DNA of 25,418 nucleotides from DAOUBP01 sp034432655 (GTDB lineage: Bacteria; Chloroflexota; Anaerolineae; CG2-30-64-16), in assembly GCA_034432655.1 (NCBI GenBank), contig DAOUBP010000016.1:1-25418 (forward strand), given 5' to 3'. How positions within the stretch are numbered: the first letter of the stretch is position 1; every line of letters starts with the position of its first letter. The notes under the pieces are model-generated. The model saw only the letters and a program-made list of their open reading frames with translations, did no database searches and was not told where the DNA came from. Positions 1 to 6,826 of this stretch are shown in pieces. The position numbers were made by a program, and so were the translations under genes.

Positions 1-318
1 CAGGGCGTCCACCTTCTTGCTGATCAGGTCCTCGATGGACGCGGCCTGCTTGGCCGGGTCGTCCTGGGCATCCACCACGATCAGCTTGACACCGGCCGCG
101 GCGGCCGCCTTCTCGGCCCCTTCCTTCAACGTGACGAAGAACGGATTGTTCAACGTCGAGATCGCCACGCCCAGGGTCAGCTCTTTGGCAGCCGGTTGTT
201 CCGCGGGCGCCTGGGTGGCGGGTGCTGGTGCAGCGGTTGGCTGCGTCGGCACACACGCGGACAGGATCATGCTGAGGGTCAGCACGACAGCCAGTAGCAC
301 GGAAAAGTTGCGTTTCAT
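1..318 (-). CDS. rbsB: Ribose-type ABC transporter substrate-binding lipoprotein (RbsB), N-terminal part
   Basis: Periplasmic-binding-protein family I lipoprotein that would capture ribose or a related sugar outside the membrane and deliver it to the RbsC permease. The frame is open to the left edge, so only 106 N-terminal residues are seen. They comprise a signal peptide with lipobox LSAC (Cys22), a Pro/Ala/Thr/Gln-rich linker, then a typical family start (LTLGVAISTLNNPFFVTLK, later VVDAQDDPAKQ and IEDLISKKVDAL). The start ATG is preceded by GGAGGAG seven bases upstream. It is the last visible gene of the rbs operon, 87 bp after rbsC. The exact sugar is inferred from the rbsK and rbsD neighbours. 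Confidence 0.9.
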   Translation of the reverse strand, partial: MKRNFSVLLAVVLTLSMILSACVPTQPTAAPAPATQAPAEQPAAKELTLGVAISTLNNPFFVTLKEGAEKAAAAAGVKLIVVDAQDDPAKQAASIEDLISKKVDAL

Positions 319-405
319 CGTATCTCCTCCTGTTGTTGAGATTGGTTTGAGTTGCGCGAACAGCGATACGTCAGGTTGTGTTGACTGATAGGACACCTCC
401 TTTTC

Positions 406-1353
406 TTACCTCCCTGCTCGATGCAGCAGCAGCGCCAGAGCGATCACCACCCCTTTGACAACTCCCTCCCATAAGGGCGACACGTTGAGCAGGTTCAGGC
501 CGTTGTTGAGCACCTGGATGATCAGCACGCCGATCAGGGTGCCGAACAGCCCGCCCTCGCCGCCGGCGAAGCTGGTGCCGCCGACCACCACAGCCGCGAT
601 GGCGTCGAACTCGAAGCCCGCGCCGGCCGTGGGCTGCGCCGAGTTGAGGCGGGCCACCAGGATTTGCCCGGCCAGCGCAGCCAGGGTGCCGGAGATGACG
701 TATACCAGCGTGGTGATCCGCTGCGTCCGAATGCCGGCCAGCCGCGCGGCGACCGGGTTGTTGCCCAGCGCATAGATGGACTCGCCCAGCACCGTCCGGT
801 TGAGCACGAAGTAGCCGACCCCGAACACGACCAGGAAGATGATGATGGGCATCGGGACAGGCCCCACGAACCCGGCACCGATGAAGGTGAAGCTGTCCGG
901 CAGCCCGGTGATCGGCCGGCCCTGGGTAAAGGTGAGCGCGAGGCCGCGCGCGATGGTCATCATGCCCAGCGTGACCACGAACGGGGGCACCCGGGCGTGG
1001 GCGATCACCAGGCCGTTGGCCAGCCCCAACAACGCGCCCAACCCCAGCCCGGCCAGCACCCCGACCGCTACCGGCAGCCCTGACTGCATCAGGCTGGCCG
1101 CCACCACCGTGGACAGCGCCACCACCGACCCCACCGACAGGTCAATGCCCGCCGTCAGGATGACATAAGTCATGCCTACGGCGATGATGCCGTTGATGGT
1201 GGCCTGGCGCAGCACGTTCAGCAGGTTGGAGGGAGTCAAAAACCGGTCAGAAAGCAGCGCCAGCGCCAGGCAGAGCAGCAGGAACGAGAGGACCAGGCCA
1301 TAGCGGCGCAGGGCCTCGCGCGTGCGGAAGCGGTCTGCGGTCGAGACGCCCAT
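406..1353 (-). CDS. rbsC: Ribose ABC transporter permease RbsC
   Basis: Inner-membrane permease of the ribose/xylose/arabinose (BPD_transp_2) family, 315 aa, the usual length. About eight to ten hydrophobic segments are visible. Family motifs include GITYVIL-like GMTYVILTAGIDLSVGSVVAL near residues 60-80 and the cytoplasmic AAVVVGGTSFAGGEGGLFGT loop near 255-275 that docks the ATPase. The start ATG overlaps the rbsD stop (TGATG), which indicates translational coupling. An RbsA-type ATPase is needed for function but is not next to it. It may lie left of rbsB or elsewhere. Confidence 0.93.
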   Translation of the reverse strand: MGVSTADRFRTREALRRYGLVLSFLLLCLALALLSDRFLTPSNLLNVLRQATINGIIAVGMTYVILTAGIDLSVGSVVALSTVVAASLMQSGLPVAVGVLAGLGLGALLGLANGLVIAHARVPPFVVTLGMMTIARGLALTFTQGRPITGLPDSFTFIGAGFVGPVPMPIIIFLVVFGVGYFVLNRTVLGESIYALGNNPVAARLAGIRTQRITTLVYVISGTLAALAGQILVARLNSAQPTAGAGFEFDAIAAVVVGGTSFAGGEGGLFGTLIGVLIIQVLNNGLNLLNVSPLWEGVVKGVVIALALLLHRAGR

Positions 1354-1748
1354 CAGAACACCACCCCGGCCACCAGGATCACGTTGGCGTAGGGCGTGAA
1401 TTCGCCCGTCCGCACCACAGCCTGCGCCCGGCCGGTCAGCTGCTTGAACTGTTCGTGCAGCACCTCATGCACCGGCACCGGGCCCAGGCGTGCCACCAGG
1501 CTCTCGCGCATGGCGGGGCTGCGCTCGGCCATCTCGCTGGCGACGATGGCCTCCTCCACCTGCAGCTCCCCGAGCACTGCGGTTACCACGTCCAGGAAGC
1601 GGGGCAGGTTCGGGCTGACCGCCAGGTCAATGCGGCGCACGCCCGGCGGGATGGGCAGCCCGGCATCGGCGATCACCAGCATATCCCGATGTCCCATCCC
1701 GGCGATGACTTCCGAAAGGTCTTTGTTGAGCAGTCCGGTCTTCTTCAT
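1353..1748 (-). CDS. rbsD: D-ribose pyranase RbsD
   Basis: Converts beta-D-ribopyranose to the furanose form that ribokinase uses, in the cytoplasm. The product is 131 aa, the normal family length. It begins MKKTGLLNKDLSEVIAGMGH with the catalytic His20, continues with the ADAGLPIPPGV motif, and ends with the family C-terminus RTGE..PYANVILVAGVVF. A CGGAGC ribosome site sits six bases before the ATG. It is translationally coupled to rbsC downstream and separated from rbsK upstream by about 105 bp of short repeats. Confidence 0.96.
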   Translation of the reverse strand: MKKTGLLNKDLSEVIAGMGHRDMLVIADAGLPIPPGVRRIDLAVSPNLPRFLDVVTAVLGELQVEEAIVASEMAERSPAMRESLVARLGPVPVHEVLHEQFKQLTGRAQAVVRTGEFTPYANVILVAGVVF

Positions 1749-1763
1749 GTTATGCTCCGAAGC

Positions 1764-1858
1764 GGCGAATGGCGAATCAGCGAATCAGCGAATCAGCGAA
1801 TGGCGAATCAGCGAATCGGCGTATGGCGCCCATCAGCCACAAGCCATCAGCCGTCAGC
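1764..1858. repeat. Octamer tandem repeats between rbsK and rbsD
   Basis: Positions 1764-1828 are built from degenerate GCGAATCA octamers (at least five near-copies with GCGAATG variants). Positions 1830-1858 continue with a second motif, CATCAGCC/CATCAGCCGTCAGC. The array fills almost the whole rbsK-rbsD gap and its end overlaps the last codons and stop of rbsK. There are no spacers, so it is not a CRISPR. Confidence 0.85.
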
Positions 1859-2768
1859 TATCTGCTAACGCCGCCACGGCTGCGCGCCGCGGGAGGGAGG
1901 GCTGGGCGCCCAGGACGGTACAGGCCAGCGCCCCTGCAGCACAGCCCCAGCGCGCAGCCTCGACCGGCGTTCGTCCCTCGGTCAGTGCCACCGCGAACGC
2001 GGCCACAAAAGCGTCGCCAGCCGCGGTGGTGTCTACCACTTGCACCGGGTAACTGGGCACCACGATCTGCTGGCCGTCGGTGAACACCAGCGCGCCGCGC
2101 GCGCCCAGGGTCATGACGACCGTTTGGATGCCGGCCGTCTGCAGTTGGCGCGCCGCAGCCGCCGCGCCCTCAGCGGTGTCGGCCGACAGGCCGGTCAGCA
2201 GTGCCGCTTCATGCTCGTTGGGGATCAGGCAGGTCACGTGCTGCAACAAGGACGCAGGCAAGGGCTGGGCCGGCGCAGGGTTCAAAATGACCGGCACGCC
2301 GTGCGCGTGGGCCAGCTCGGCCGCTGCTGCCACCGCGGGCAAAGGCACCTCCAGCTGCAGCAAGAGCGCATCGGCCCCGATGATGGCCTCACGATAAGCC
2401 GCGACCGTCTCGGCCGACACAGTGCCGTTGGCACCGGGCGCGATGACGATGGTGTTCTCGCCGGCCGCGCTGACTGTGATCAACGCTACGCCGGTGGCCT
2501 CCGACGAGCGACCGACGCAGGTGGTGTCCACCCCATCCGCCTGCAAACTGGCGATCAGGGCATCTCCGAAGGGGTCGGCGCCGACACAGCCGATCATGGT
2601 CACCTGGCCGCCCAGGCGCGCAGCGGCCACGGCTTGATTGGCTCCCTTGCCGCCCGGGAAGGTGCCGAACGGGCCCCCGGTCAAGGTCTCGCCGGGCAAA
2701 GGGTGCCTGGGGGCCCGGATGACCAGGTCCATGTTCAGGCTGCCAAGGACGGTGATGCGACTGGGCAT
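1854..2768 (-). CDS. rbsK: Ribokinase RbsK
   Basis: PfkB-family kinase, ATP + D-ribose to D-ribose 5-phosphate, 304 aa, cytoplasmic. It starts MPSRITVLGSLNMDLV. PfkB signature 1 is seen as GGKGANQAVAAARLGG near residues 40-55, and signature 2 as DTTAAGDAFVAAFAVAL near 245-260, where the Asp of AAGD is the catalytic base. The N-pair NPAP motif at about 180 is also present. A GGAGG ribosome site lies five to six bases before the ATG. It follows rbsR by 60 bp in the operon. Its last codons run into the octamer repeat array, so the C-terminal residues may have been reshaped by the repeat. Confidence 0.96.
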   Translation of the reverse strand: MPSRITVLGSLNMDLVIRAPRHPLPGETLTGGPFGTFPGGKGANQAVAAARLGGQVTMIGCVGADPFGDALIASLQADGVDTTCVGRSSEATGVALITVSAAGENTIVIAPGANGTVSAETVAAYREAIIGADALLLQLEVPLPAVAAAAELAHAHGVPVILNPAPAQPLPASLLQHVTCLIPNEHEAALLTGLSADTAEGAAAAARQLQTAGIQTVVMTLGARGALVFTDGQQIVVPSYPVQVVDTTAAGDAFVAAFAVALTEGRTPVEAARWGCAAGALACTVLGAQPSLPRRAAVAALADS

Positions 2769-2828
2769 GAATCCTCCGGATCAATTTCGACGTTTTCTGC
2801 CGCAGCCCGGATGGTGCCGGCCGGCGCT

Positions 2829-3857
2829 TCAAGCCGACCGGCCGCCGGCCGGCGGGCACGTTGATTGACGCACGACCAGCCTTGTGCTCAAAATGCGACG
2901 CTGTCTGGCCATGTCCGGCTGTTGGCTGCGCCGGATCACCATCTCGGTGGCCAGTTGGCCGATCTCGGCGATGGGCTGCGCAATGGTGGTCAGCGCAGGC
3001 GTGGTGTAGGCGGCCAGGGTGCTGTCGTCGAAGCCGACGATGCTGAGATCAGCGGGCACCCGCAGGCCCCTTTCCGCGGCGGCGGCAATGGCGCCCATCG
3101 CCATCAAGTCATTGCAAGCAAAGATCGCCGTAGGCGGCTCTGGGAGCGCGAGCAGCGTCTGCGCGCCCGCATAACCGCCCGCAAACTGGAAATCCCCGCG
3201 CGCGATCAACGTTTCATCCACGGGAATGTTGGCTTCCGTTAACGCTGCGCGGTAGCCCGTCACCCGATCGGCGCTGGGCGTGGTGGTCGAGGGGCCGGTA
3301 ATGCAACCGATGCGGCGGTGGCCCAGCTCGATCAGGTGGCGGGCCGCCTGATGTCCGCCGCCGAGATTGTCCACCAGCAAGGCATCCACCTCTACGCCGG
3401 GCAGATTTCGATCAACCACCACCACCGGCGCCGAGCGCAACACCTGTTGCAGGTCGCGGCTGCCCAGGCCCACCGCAGCCAGGATCAGGCCGTCAACCTG
3501 TTTTCCCAACAGCACGTTGATGTTGGCCAGCTCGCGCGTCACGTCGCCGCCCGAGTTGGTGAGGATGAGGCTGTAGCCGCGCTGATAACAGGCGTTTTCG
3601 ACTGCGTGCGCCAGCATGGCGAAGAAGGGGTTGGCGTTGTCGGGCACAATCATGCCCAGGGTGAGGGTTTCTTTACGGCGCAGGCTGCGCGCCACTGCGT
3701 TCGGCTGGAAGTGCAGCTCGGCCATGGCCGCGCGCACACGCTCCGTCAGCTCAGGGCTGACGTAGCGGGTGCCGTTGATGACGTGAGAGACGGTGCTGAC
3801 AGAGACGCCGGCGCGCTCTGCCACATCTTGCATGGTGACGATGGCTTCGCTCCTCAC
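2829..3857 (-). CDS. rbsR: LacI-family transcriptional repressor of the ribose operon
   Basis: DNA-binding repressor of the LacI/GalR family, up to 342 aa. The N-terminal helix-turn-helix reads MQDVAERAGVSVSTVSHVIN with hinge helix residues FQPNAVARSLRR. The periplasmic-binding-like effector domain follows from about residue 60 (TLGMIVPDNANPFF, later PTAIFACNDLMAMGA and VGFDDS). The longest frame starts at GTG 3857. The ATG at 3833 would cut close to the first helix, so GTG is preferred, although AGGAG at about 3850 lies just inside it. It is first in the rbs operon. A LacI-type palindrome over its promoter start site implies autoregulation relieved by ribose. Confidence 0.9.
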   Translation of the reverse strand: MRSEAIVTMQDVAERAGVSVSTVSHVINGTRYVSPELTERVRAAMAELHFQPNAVARSLRRKETLTLGMIVPDNANPFFAMLAHAVENACYQRGYSLILTNSGGDVTRELANINVLLGKQVDGLILAAVGLGSRDLQQVLRSAPVVVVDRNLPGVEVDALLVDNLGGGHQAARHLIELGHRRIGCITGPSTTTPSADRVTGYRAALTEANIPVDETLIARGDFQFAGGYAGAQTLLALPEPPTAIFACNDLMAMGAIAAAAERGLRVPADLSIVGFDDSTLAAYTTPALTTIAQPIAEIGQLATEMVIRRSQQPDMARQRRILSTRLVVRQSTCPPAGGRSA

Positions 3858-3886
3858 TGAGAACTACCGTCGCCTGGCGCTGAGAA

Positions 3887-3906
3887 AAACGATTGCGCAA
3901 CCGTTT
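3887..3906. promoter_or_regulatory. LacI-family operator (palindrome)
   Basis: A 20-bp inverted repeat with half-sites AAACGATTGC and GCAACCGTTT, broken at only one symmetric position pair. The CG-centred AAACG/CGTTT arms are typical of LacI/RbsR-type operators. It begins four bases past the -10 box of the promoter for rbsR, so bound repressor would cover the start of transcription. Confidence 0.82.
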
Positions 3907-3909
3907 GCT

Positions 3910-3938
3910 ACTATAGCACGGATGGTCCGTGTTGTCAA
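3910..3938 (-). promoter_or_regulatory. Sigma-70 promoter of the rbs operon
   Basis: -35 TTGACA at 3938-3933 and -10 TATAGT at 3915-3910, with an exact 17-bp spacer. The spacer itself contains a second small palindrome, ACGGAtggTCCGT at 3918-3930 (plus strand), which could be a further regulator site. The predicted start of transcription is near 3903, inside the operator. Confidence 0.82.
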
Positions 3939-3959
3939 GAGGTTTCGGCGCGGTTCTTT

Positions 3960-4031
3960 TCAAGCCTGCGTGATGATCCGGCGGTCGGTGACGGGGAAGG
4001 CGTAACCTTCCAGAGCATCCGGCGCGACCTA
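3960..4031 (-). pseudogene. Cut-off 3' end of mutY behind the amber codon
   Basis: Directly in frame after the TAG, the minus strand reads VAPDALEGYAFPVTDRRI..., then ITQA and a TGA at 3962-3960. That is the usual MutY C-terminal pattern, in which a Trp precedes V-x-x-(D/E)-L...YAFP. TAG differs from TGG (Trp) by one base. Thus a single G-to-A change (or sequencing error) explains the truncation. Confidence 0.85.
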
Positions 4032-5045
4032 GCGGACGTCGGCGCAGCGGAGGGGGCGTGGTTCGCCCGCCAGATGCCCGGCGCGGAAGGGGTAGAGGGT
4101 GATGCGGAAGTGGGTGTAGGCGTGTTTGATGGGCCGCAGCGCCGCGTCGGGCCGGATCGCGATCCCGATCTGCTCGGCCACGGTGCGGATCAGCGCTGCA
4201 TCCGGCGCCTCGCCGCGGGTTGCGGTGCCGCCGGGGAAGCCCCAGAGGCCGCCCAGCAGGCCGTCTGCCGGCCGTTGTATCAGCAGGTAACGGCCGGCGG
4301 CATCCCGGATCACAGCCGCCACCGCGTCATAATGGGGTACGCGGGGTCTGGCCGTTTTCGCGGGCCGTTCGGCTACCGTGCCGCGGGCGCGTGCCAGGCA
4401 CAGGTCGGCCAGCGGACAGGCGGGGCAGGCGGGCGCTTGCGGGGTGCAGGTCAGCGCGCCCAGCTCCATCAGCCCTTCGTTTAAGTCACCCGCCCGGCCC
4501 GGGGGCGCAGCAGCGACCAGCTCAGCGGCCAGCTTCCACAGGCGGCGCACCGTGTCCGGCGCGGCGACATCTTCGGCGATATCGTAAACCCGGCTCAGCA
4601 CCCGGCGCACGTTGCCGTCCAGCACCGGCTCCGCCTGTCCGAACGCCAGGCTGAGGATGGCGCCGGCCGTGTAGTCGCCGATGCCGGGCAACGCCAGCAA
4701 CGCTTTGCGCTCGGCCGGCAACTGGCCCCCGTGCTGTCCGACGATAACCTGGGCGGCCCGGTGCAGGTTGCGCGCCCGGGCATAGTAGCCCAACCCCTCC
4801 CATGCCTTCAAGACGTCGGCCAGGGGCGCCGCAGCCAGGGCCTGCACATCGGGAAAGCGCGCCAGCCAGCGCTCGAAGTAGGGGATCACCGTGGCGACCT
4901 GGGTCTGCTGCAGCATGATCTCCGAGATCCAGACCGCGTAAGGGTCGCGGCGTCGCCGCCAGGGCAGATCGCGGCGTGCCTCTGCCAGCCAGTTCAGGAG
5001 GCGGTTGGCGACCGTCGAGGGGAGAAGGCCCGCAGAAGTAGACAT
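4029..5045 (-). CDS. mutY: A/G-specific adenine glycosylase MutY, shortened by an in-frame amber codon
   Basis: Base-excision repair glycosylase removing adenine opposite 8-oxoguanine. 338 aa are translated before TAG. The sequence shows the catalytic Glu in SEIMLQQTQV (near residue 43), the helix-hairpin-helix ALPGIGDYTAGAI (about 118-130) with the catalytic Asp in EPVLDGNVRR, and the iron-sulfur ligands Cys-x6-Cys-x2-Cys-x5-Cys (CTPQAPACPACPLADLC). A C-terminal Nudix-like 8-oxoG recognition domain follows (LLGGLWGFPGG, KHAYTHFRITLYPF). The frame continues for 23 sensible codons past the TAG at 4029-4031, so the gene originally ended at 3960. The catalytic domain is intact and the recognition domain loses its last strand/helix. 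No clear Shine-Dalgarno sequence is seen. Confidence 0.93.
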   Translation of the reverse strand: MSTSAGLLPSTVANRLLNWLAEARRDLPWRRRRDPYAVWISEIMLQQTQVATVIPYFERWLARFPDVQALAAAPLADVLKAWEGLGYYARARNLHRAAQVIVGQHGGQLPAERKALLALPGIGDYTAGAILSLAFGQAEPVLDGNVRRVLSRVYDIAEDVAAPDTVRRLWKLAAELVAAAPPGRAGDLNEGLMELGALTCTPQAPACPACPLADLCLARARGTVAERPAKTARPRVPHYDAVAAVIRDAAGRYLLIQRPADGLLGGLWGFPGGTATRGEAPDAALIRTVAEQIGIAIRPDAALRPIKHAYTHFRITLYPFRAGHLAGEPRPLRCADVR

Positions 5046-5121
5046 AAAGAAAATAAGGCACGAACGATGGACGAAATGAACAACGATGCCGGAGCAGTGC
5101 GGCTGAAGAAGCGGGTTTGGC

Positions 5122-5334
5122 TCATCTCCCGCCGATCAGCAGCGGTGCCAGGCACTGGCCGGCGAAGAGGAGGATGAAGAGCAAGCCGATCATGACCCAG
5201 CTCCACAGGGGCAGGCCCATAAAGAAGACCGGTTGCTTTTTCTTCTTCTCCACCGGCTTGGGCAGCTCGGCCTGACAGCGCCAGCAAACGCGTTTGTCAT
5301 CGGGGTTCCACGTACCGCACTTGGGGCAGTCCAT
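5122..5334 (-). CDS. Small zinc-ribbon membrane protein
   Basis: A 70-aa protein of unknown function. The N-terminus MDCPKCGTWNPDDKRVCWRC is a zinc ribbon (Cys3, Cys6, Cys17, Cys20). A Pro/Lys stretch (EKKKKQ) follows, then one transmembrane helix at about residues 43-63 (SWVMIGLLFILLFAGQCLAP). The topology would put the ribbon in the cytoplasm. A longer frame exists upstream, but this ATG has a perfect AGGAGGT ribosome site and a matching promoter, which fixes the start. It lies between an MFS transporter gene and mutY; no functional link is evident. Confidence 0.85.
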   Translation of the reverse strand: MDCPKCGTWNPDDKRVCWRCQAELPKPVEKKKKQPVFFMGLPLWSWVMIGLLFILLFAGQCLAPLLIGGR

Positions 5335-5353
5335 GATATTACCTCCTGGCTGC

Positions 5354-5381
5354 ATTATACGAGCTTCGGCGGTTTGCGCAA
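5354..5381 (-). promoter_or_regulatory. Promoter of the zinc-ribbon gene
   Basis: -10 TATAAT at 5359-5354 and -35-like TTGCGC at 5381-5376, 16-bp spacer. The box lies 20 bp before the ATG, with the AGGAGGT ribosome site between, so the leader is very short. Confidence 0.68.
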
Positions 5382-5408
5382 CCGGCGTGATCCTCGAAGC
5401 TGTTCCCT

Positions 5409-6737
5409 CTATGCCCCTTCCGTCGTTTCCCGGTCCTCCCGCACCGTGAACATGAACAGCGTGGCCGCGATCGCACGGCCAACCGTTGAGATCCACAGCA
5501 AGGGCCGGAGGGTCAAAGTGTTGGCCAGCACGCTGCCCAGCAGCGGCCCCACGAACGCCGCGCTAAACACTGAGACCTGGTAAATGGCGATGAAACGCGG
5601 CCGGCGGTCGTCGGGGGCCAGGCCCAGCAGCAGGTTGAAGCTGGACAACCCGTAGCCCGACCACAAGAAGCCGGCCAGCGCCTCTACCGGCATCAAGTAC
5701 CACGGGTTGGGCACCAACGACCAAAACAGCGGGATCAACGGGATGAGCAGGCCGGTGACCCGCATGACCCAGGCCGCGCCGCGCTGGTCGTTCAACCGGC
5801 CCCAGATCCGCTGGCCGATGATGTTCGCCAGGCTGTTGATGGCGGCCAGCAGGCCGATCTGTACCGGGCTGGCGCCCAGGTTGCGCACCAGGTAAACGCT
5901 GAAAAACGGCCCCATGACCATCAGCGAGAGGTTCCACAGGAACGCAACCCCGGTGAACGCGGCAAAGCGGGGATGGGTGCGCAGCAGCTGCCATATCCCT
6001 GCGCGCTGGCCGGCCGCCCTGGCCGTGACCTGCGTCGGCGGCTGCGGGATGCGTGCGAAGATGGCGGTGGCCACAAAGCCGATCAGCCCCGCCAGGAAAA
6101 AGCTGACTTGATACCCCTGCGGCAGGCCGAACCGCTGCGCGATGGCGCCGGCGATCGGGGTGAAGATCAAAGCTGCTATCGCCAGGCCGATGTTGCGCGA
6201 GGCGAAGTAGCGGCCGCGGATGCGCGGCGAGACCAGGTCGGCCAGGAAAGCGGACCAGGCCGGGAAACTGAGCTGACTGAAGAACGCGCGCAAGCACACC
6301 AGGGCAATGAACGCGTAGATGGCGGCCTGCCCGGAGAAAAGGGTGGGGGCCAGGGCCACTGCCAGCAGCAGGGCGCGCGCCACCCCGCCGCCGAACCACA
6401 CGGTCACCTGCTTGCGGCGTTCGGGCCGTTCGCCCAGCCGCGCGCCGGGGAAAAGCGCCAGCGCCGAGGCCAGGTTGGACAGCGCGCTCAGCCAACCGAT
6501 CTGGCTGTTGGTCGCGCCCAGTGCCAGGGCAAACGGGTTGACGAAGTTGGTGACGAACGACTCGGAGATGTTGGAGATCAGGCCATCGGCCCACAACAGA
6601 CGTCGGCCGCGCCGGCTTTCCGGCCAGGCGTCCGCCTCCGGGTCCATCGGCCCCGCCATCAGTATGTCGGCGTCGCTGCGGACGTTGGCCAGCACGTGGG
6701 TGAAGAGTCGCGCGCTCTCAGGTTGTAAGCGTGACAC
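5409..6737 (-). CDS. Major facilitator superfamily transporter
   Basis: A 442-aa membrane carrier of the MFS_1 type, about 12 hydrophobic segments. The cytoplasmic loop between helices 2 and 3 appears as GARLGERPERRKQV, and a second such loop between helices 8 and 9 as GQRIWGRLNDQRG, the usual MFS duplication. The first 40 residues are polar and precede the first helix (LLWADGLISNISESFVTNFV). Start chosen at GTG 6737 because GAAGGA lies close upstream; an internal ATG at 6659 is the alternative. Substrate unknown. The stop is a TAG, showing TAG is a normal stop in this genome. It has its own promoter 50 bp upstream. Confidence 0.88.
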   Translation of the reverse strand: MSRLQPESARLFTHVLANVRSDADILMAGPMDPEADAWPESRRGRRLLWADGLISNISESFVTNFVNPFALALGATNSQIGWLSALSNLASALALFPGARLGERPERRKQVTVWFGGGVARALLLAVALAPTLFSGQAAIYAFIALVCLRAFFSQLSFPAWSAFLADLVSPRIRGRYFASRNIGLAIAALIFTPIAGAIAQRFGLPQGYQVSFFLAGLIGFVATAIFARIPQPPTQVTARAAGQRAGIWQLLRTHPRFAAFTGVAFLWNLSLMVMGPFFSVYLVRNLGASPVQIGLLAAINSLANIIGQRIWGRLNDQRGAAWVMRVTGLLIPLIPLFWSLVPNPWYLMPVEALAGFLWSGYGLSSFNLLLGLAPDDRRPRFIAIYQVSVFSAAFVGPLLGSVLANTLTLRPLLWISTVGRAIAATLFMFTVREDRETTEGA

Positions 6738-6759
6738 AATCCTTCAGCCGGAAAGTAAT

Positions 6760-6780
6760 CGGCGGCCGCAAAGGCCGCCG
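6760..6780. other. GC-rich hairpin in the leader of the MFS gene
   Basis: Perfect 8-bp arms CGGCGGCC and GGCCGCCG around a 5-base loop, between the promoter and the GTG start. No U-tract follows on the minus strand. It may be an attenuator-like or stabilising stem, or the weak end of the liv operon. Confidence 0.6.
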
Positions 6781-6786
6781 AGTGAG

Positions 6787-6815
6787 AGTATAACGCGGAT
6801 GGCGTGACACGTCAA
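6787..6815 (-). promoter_or_regulatory. Sigma-70 promoter of the MFS gene
   Basis: -35 TTGACG at 6815-6810 and -10 TATACT at 6792-6787 with a 17-bp spacer. It sits in the 89-bp gap between the end of livM and the MFS start. Confidence 0.78.
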
Positions 6816-6826
6816 AAAGATGGCTC

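Noticed and set aside
3960..5045. TAG recoding (for example pyrrolysine) in mutY
   Set aside because: TAG ends several normal genes in the window (MFS, livG, DUF5615), and the expected residue is Trp, one base away. A point mutation or read error is simpler.
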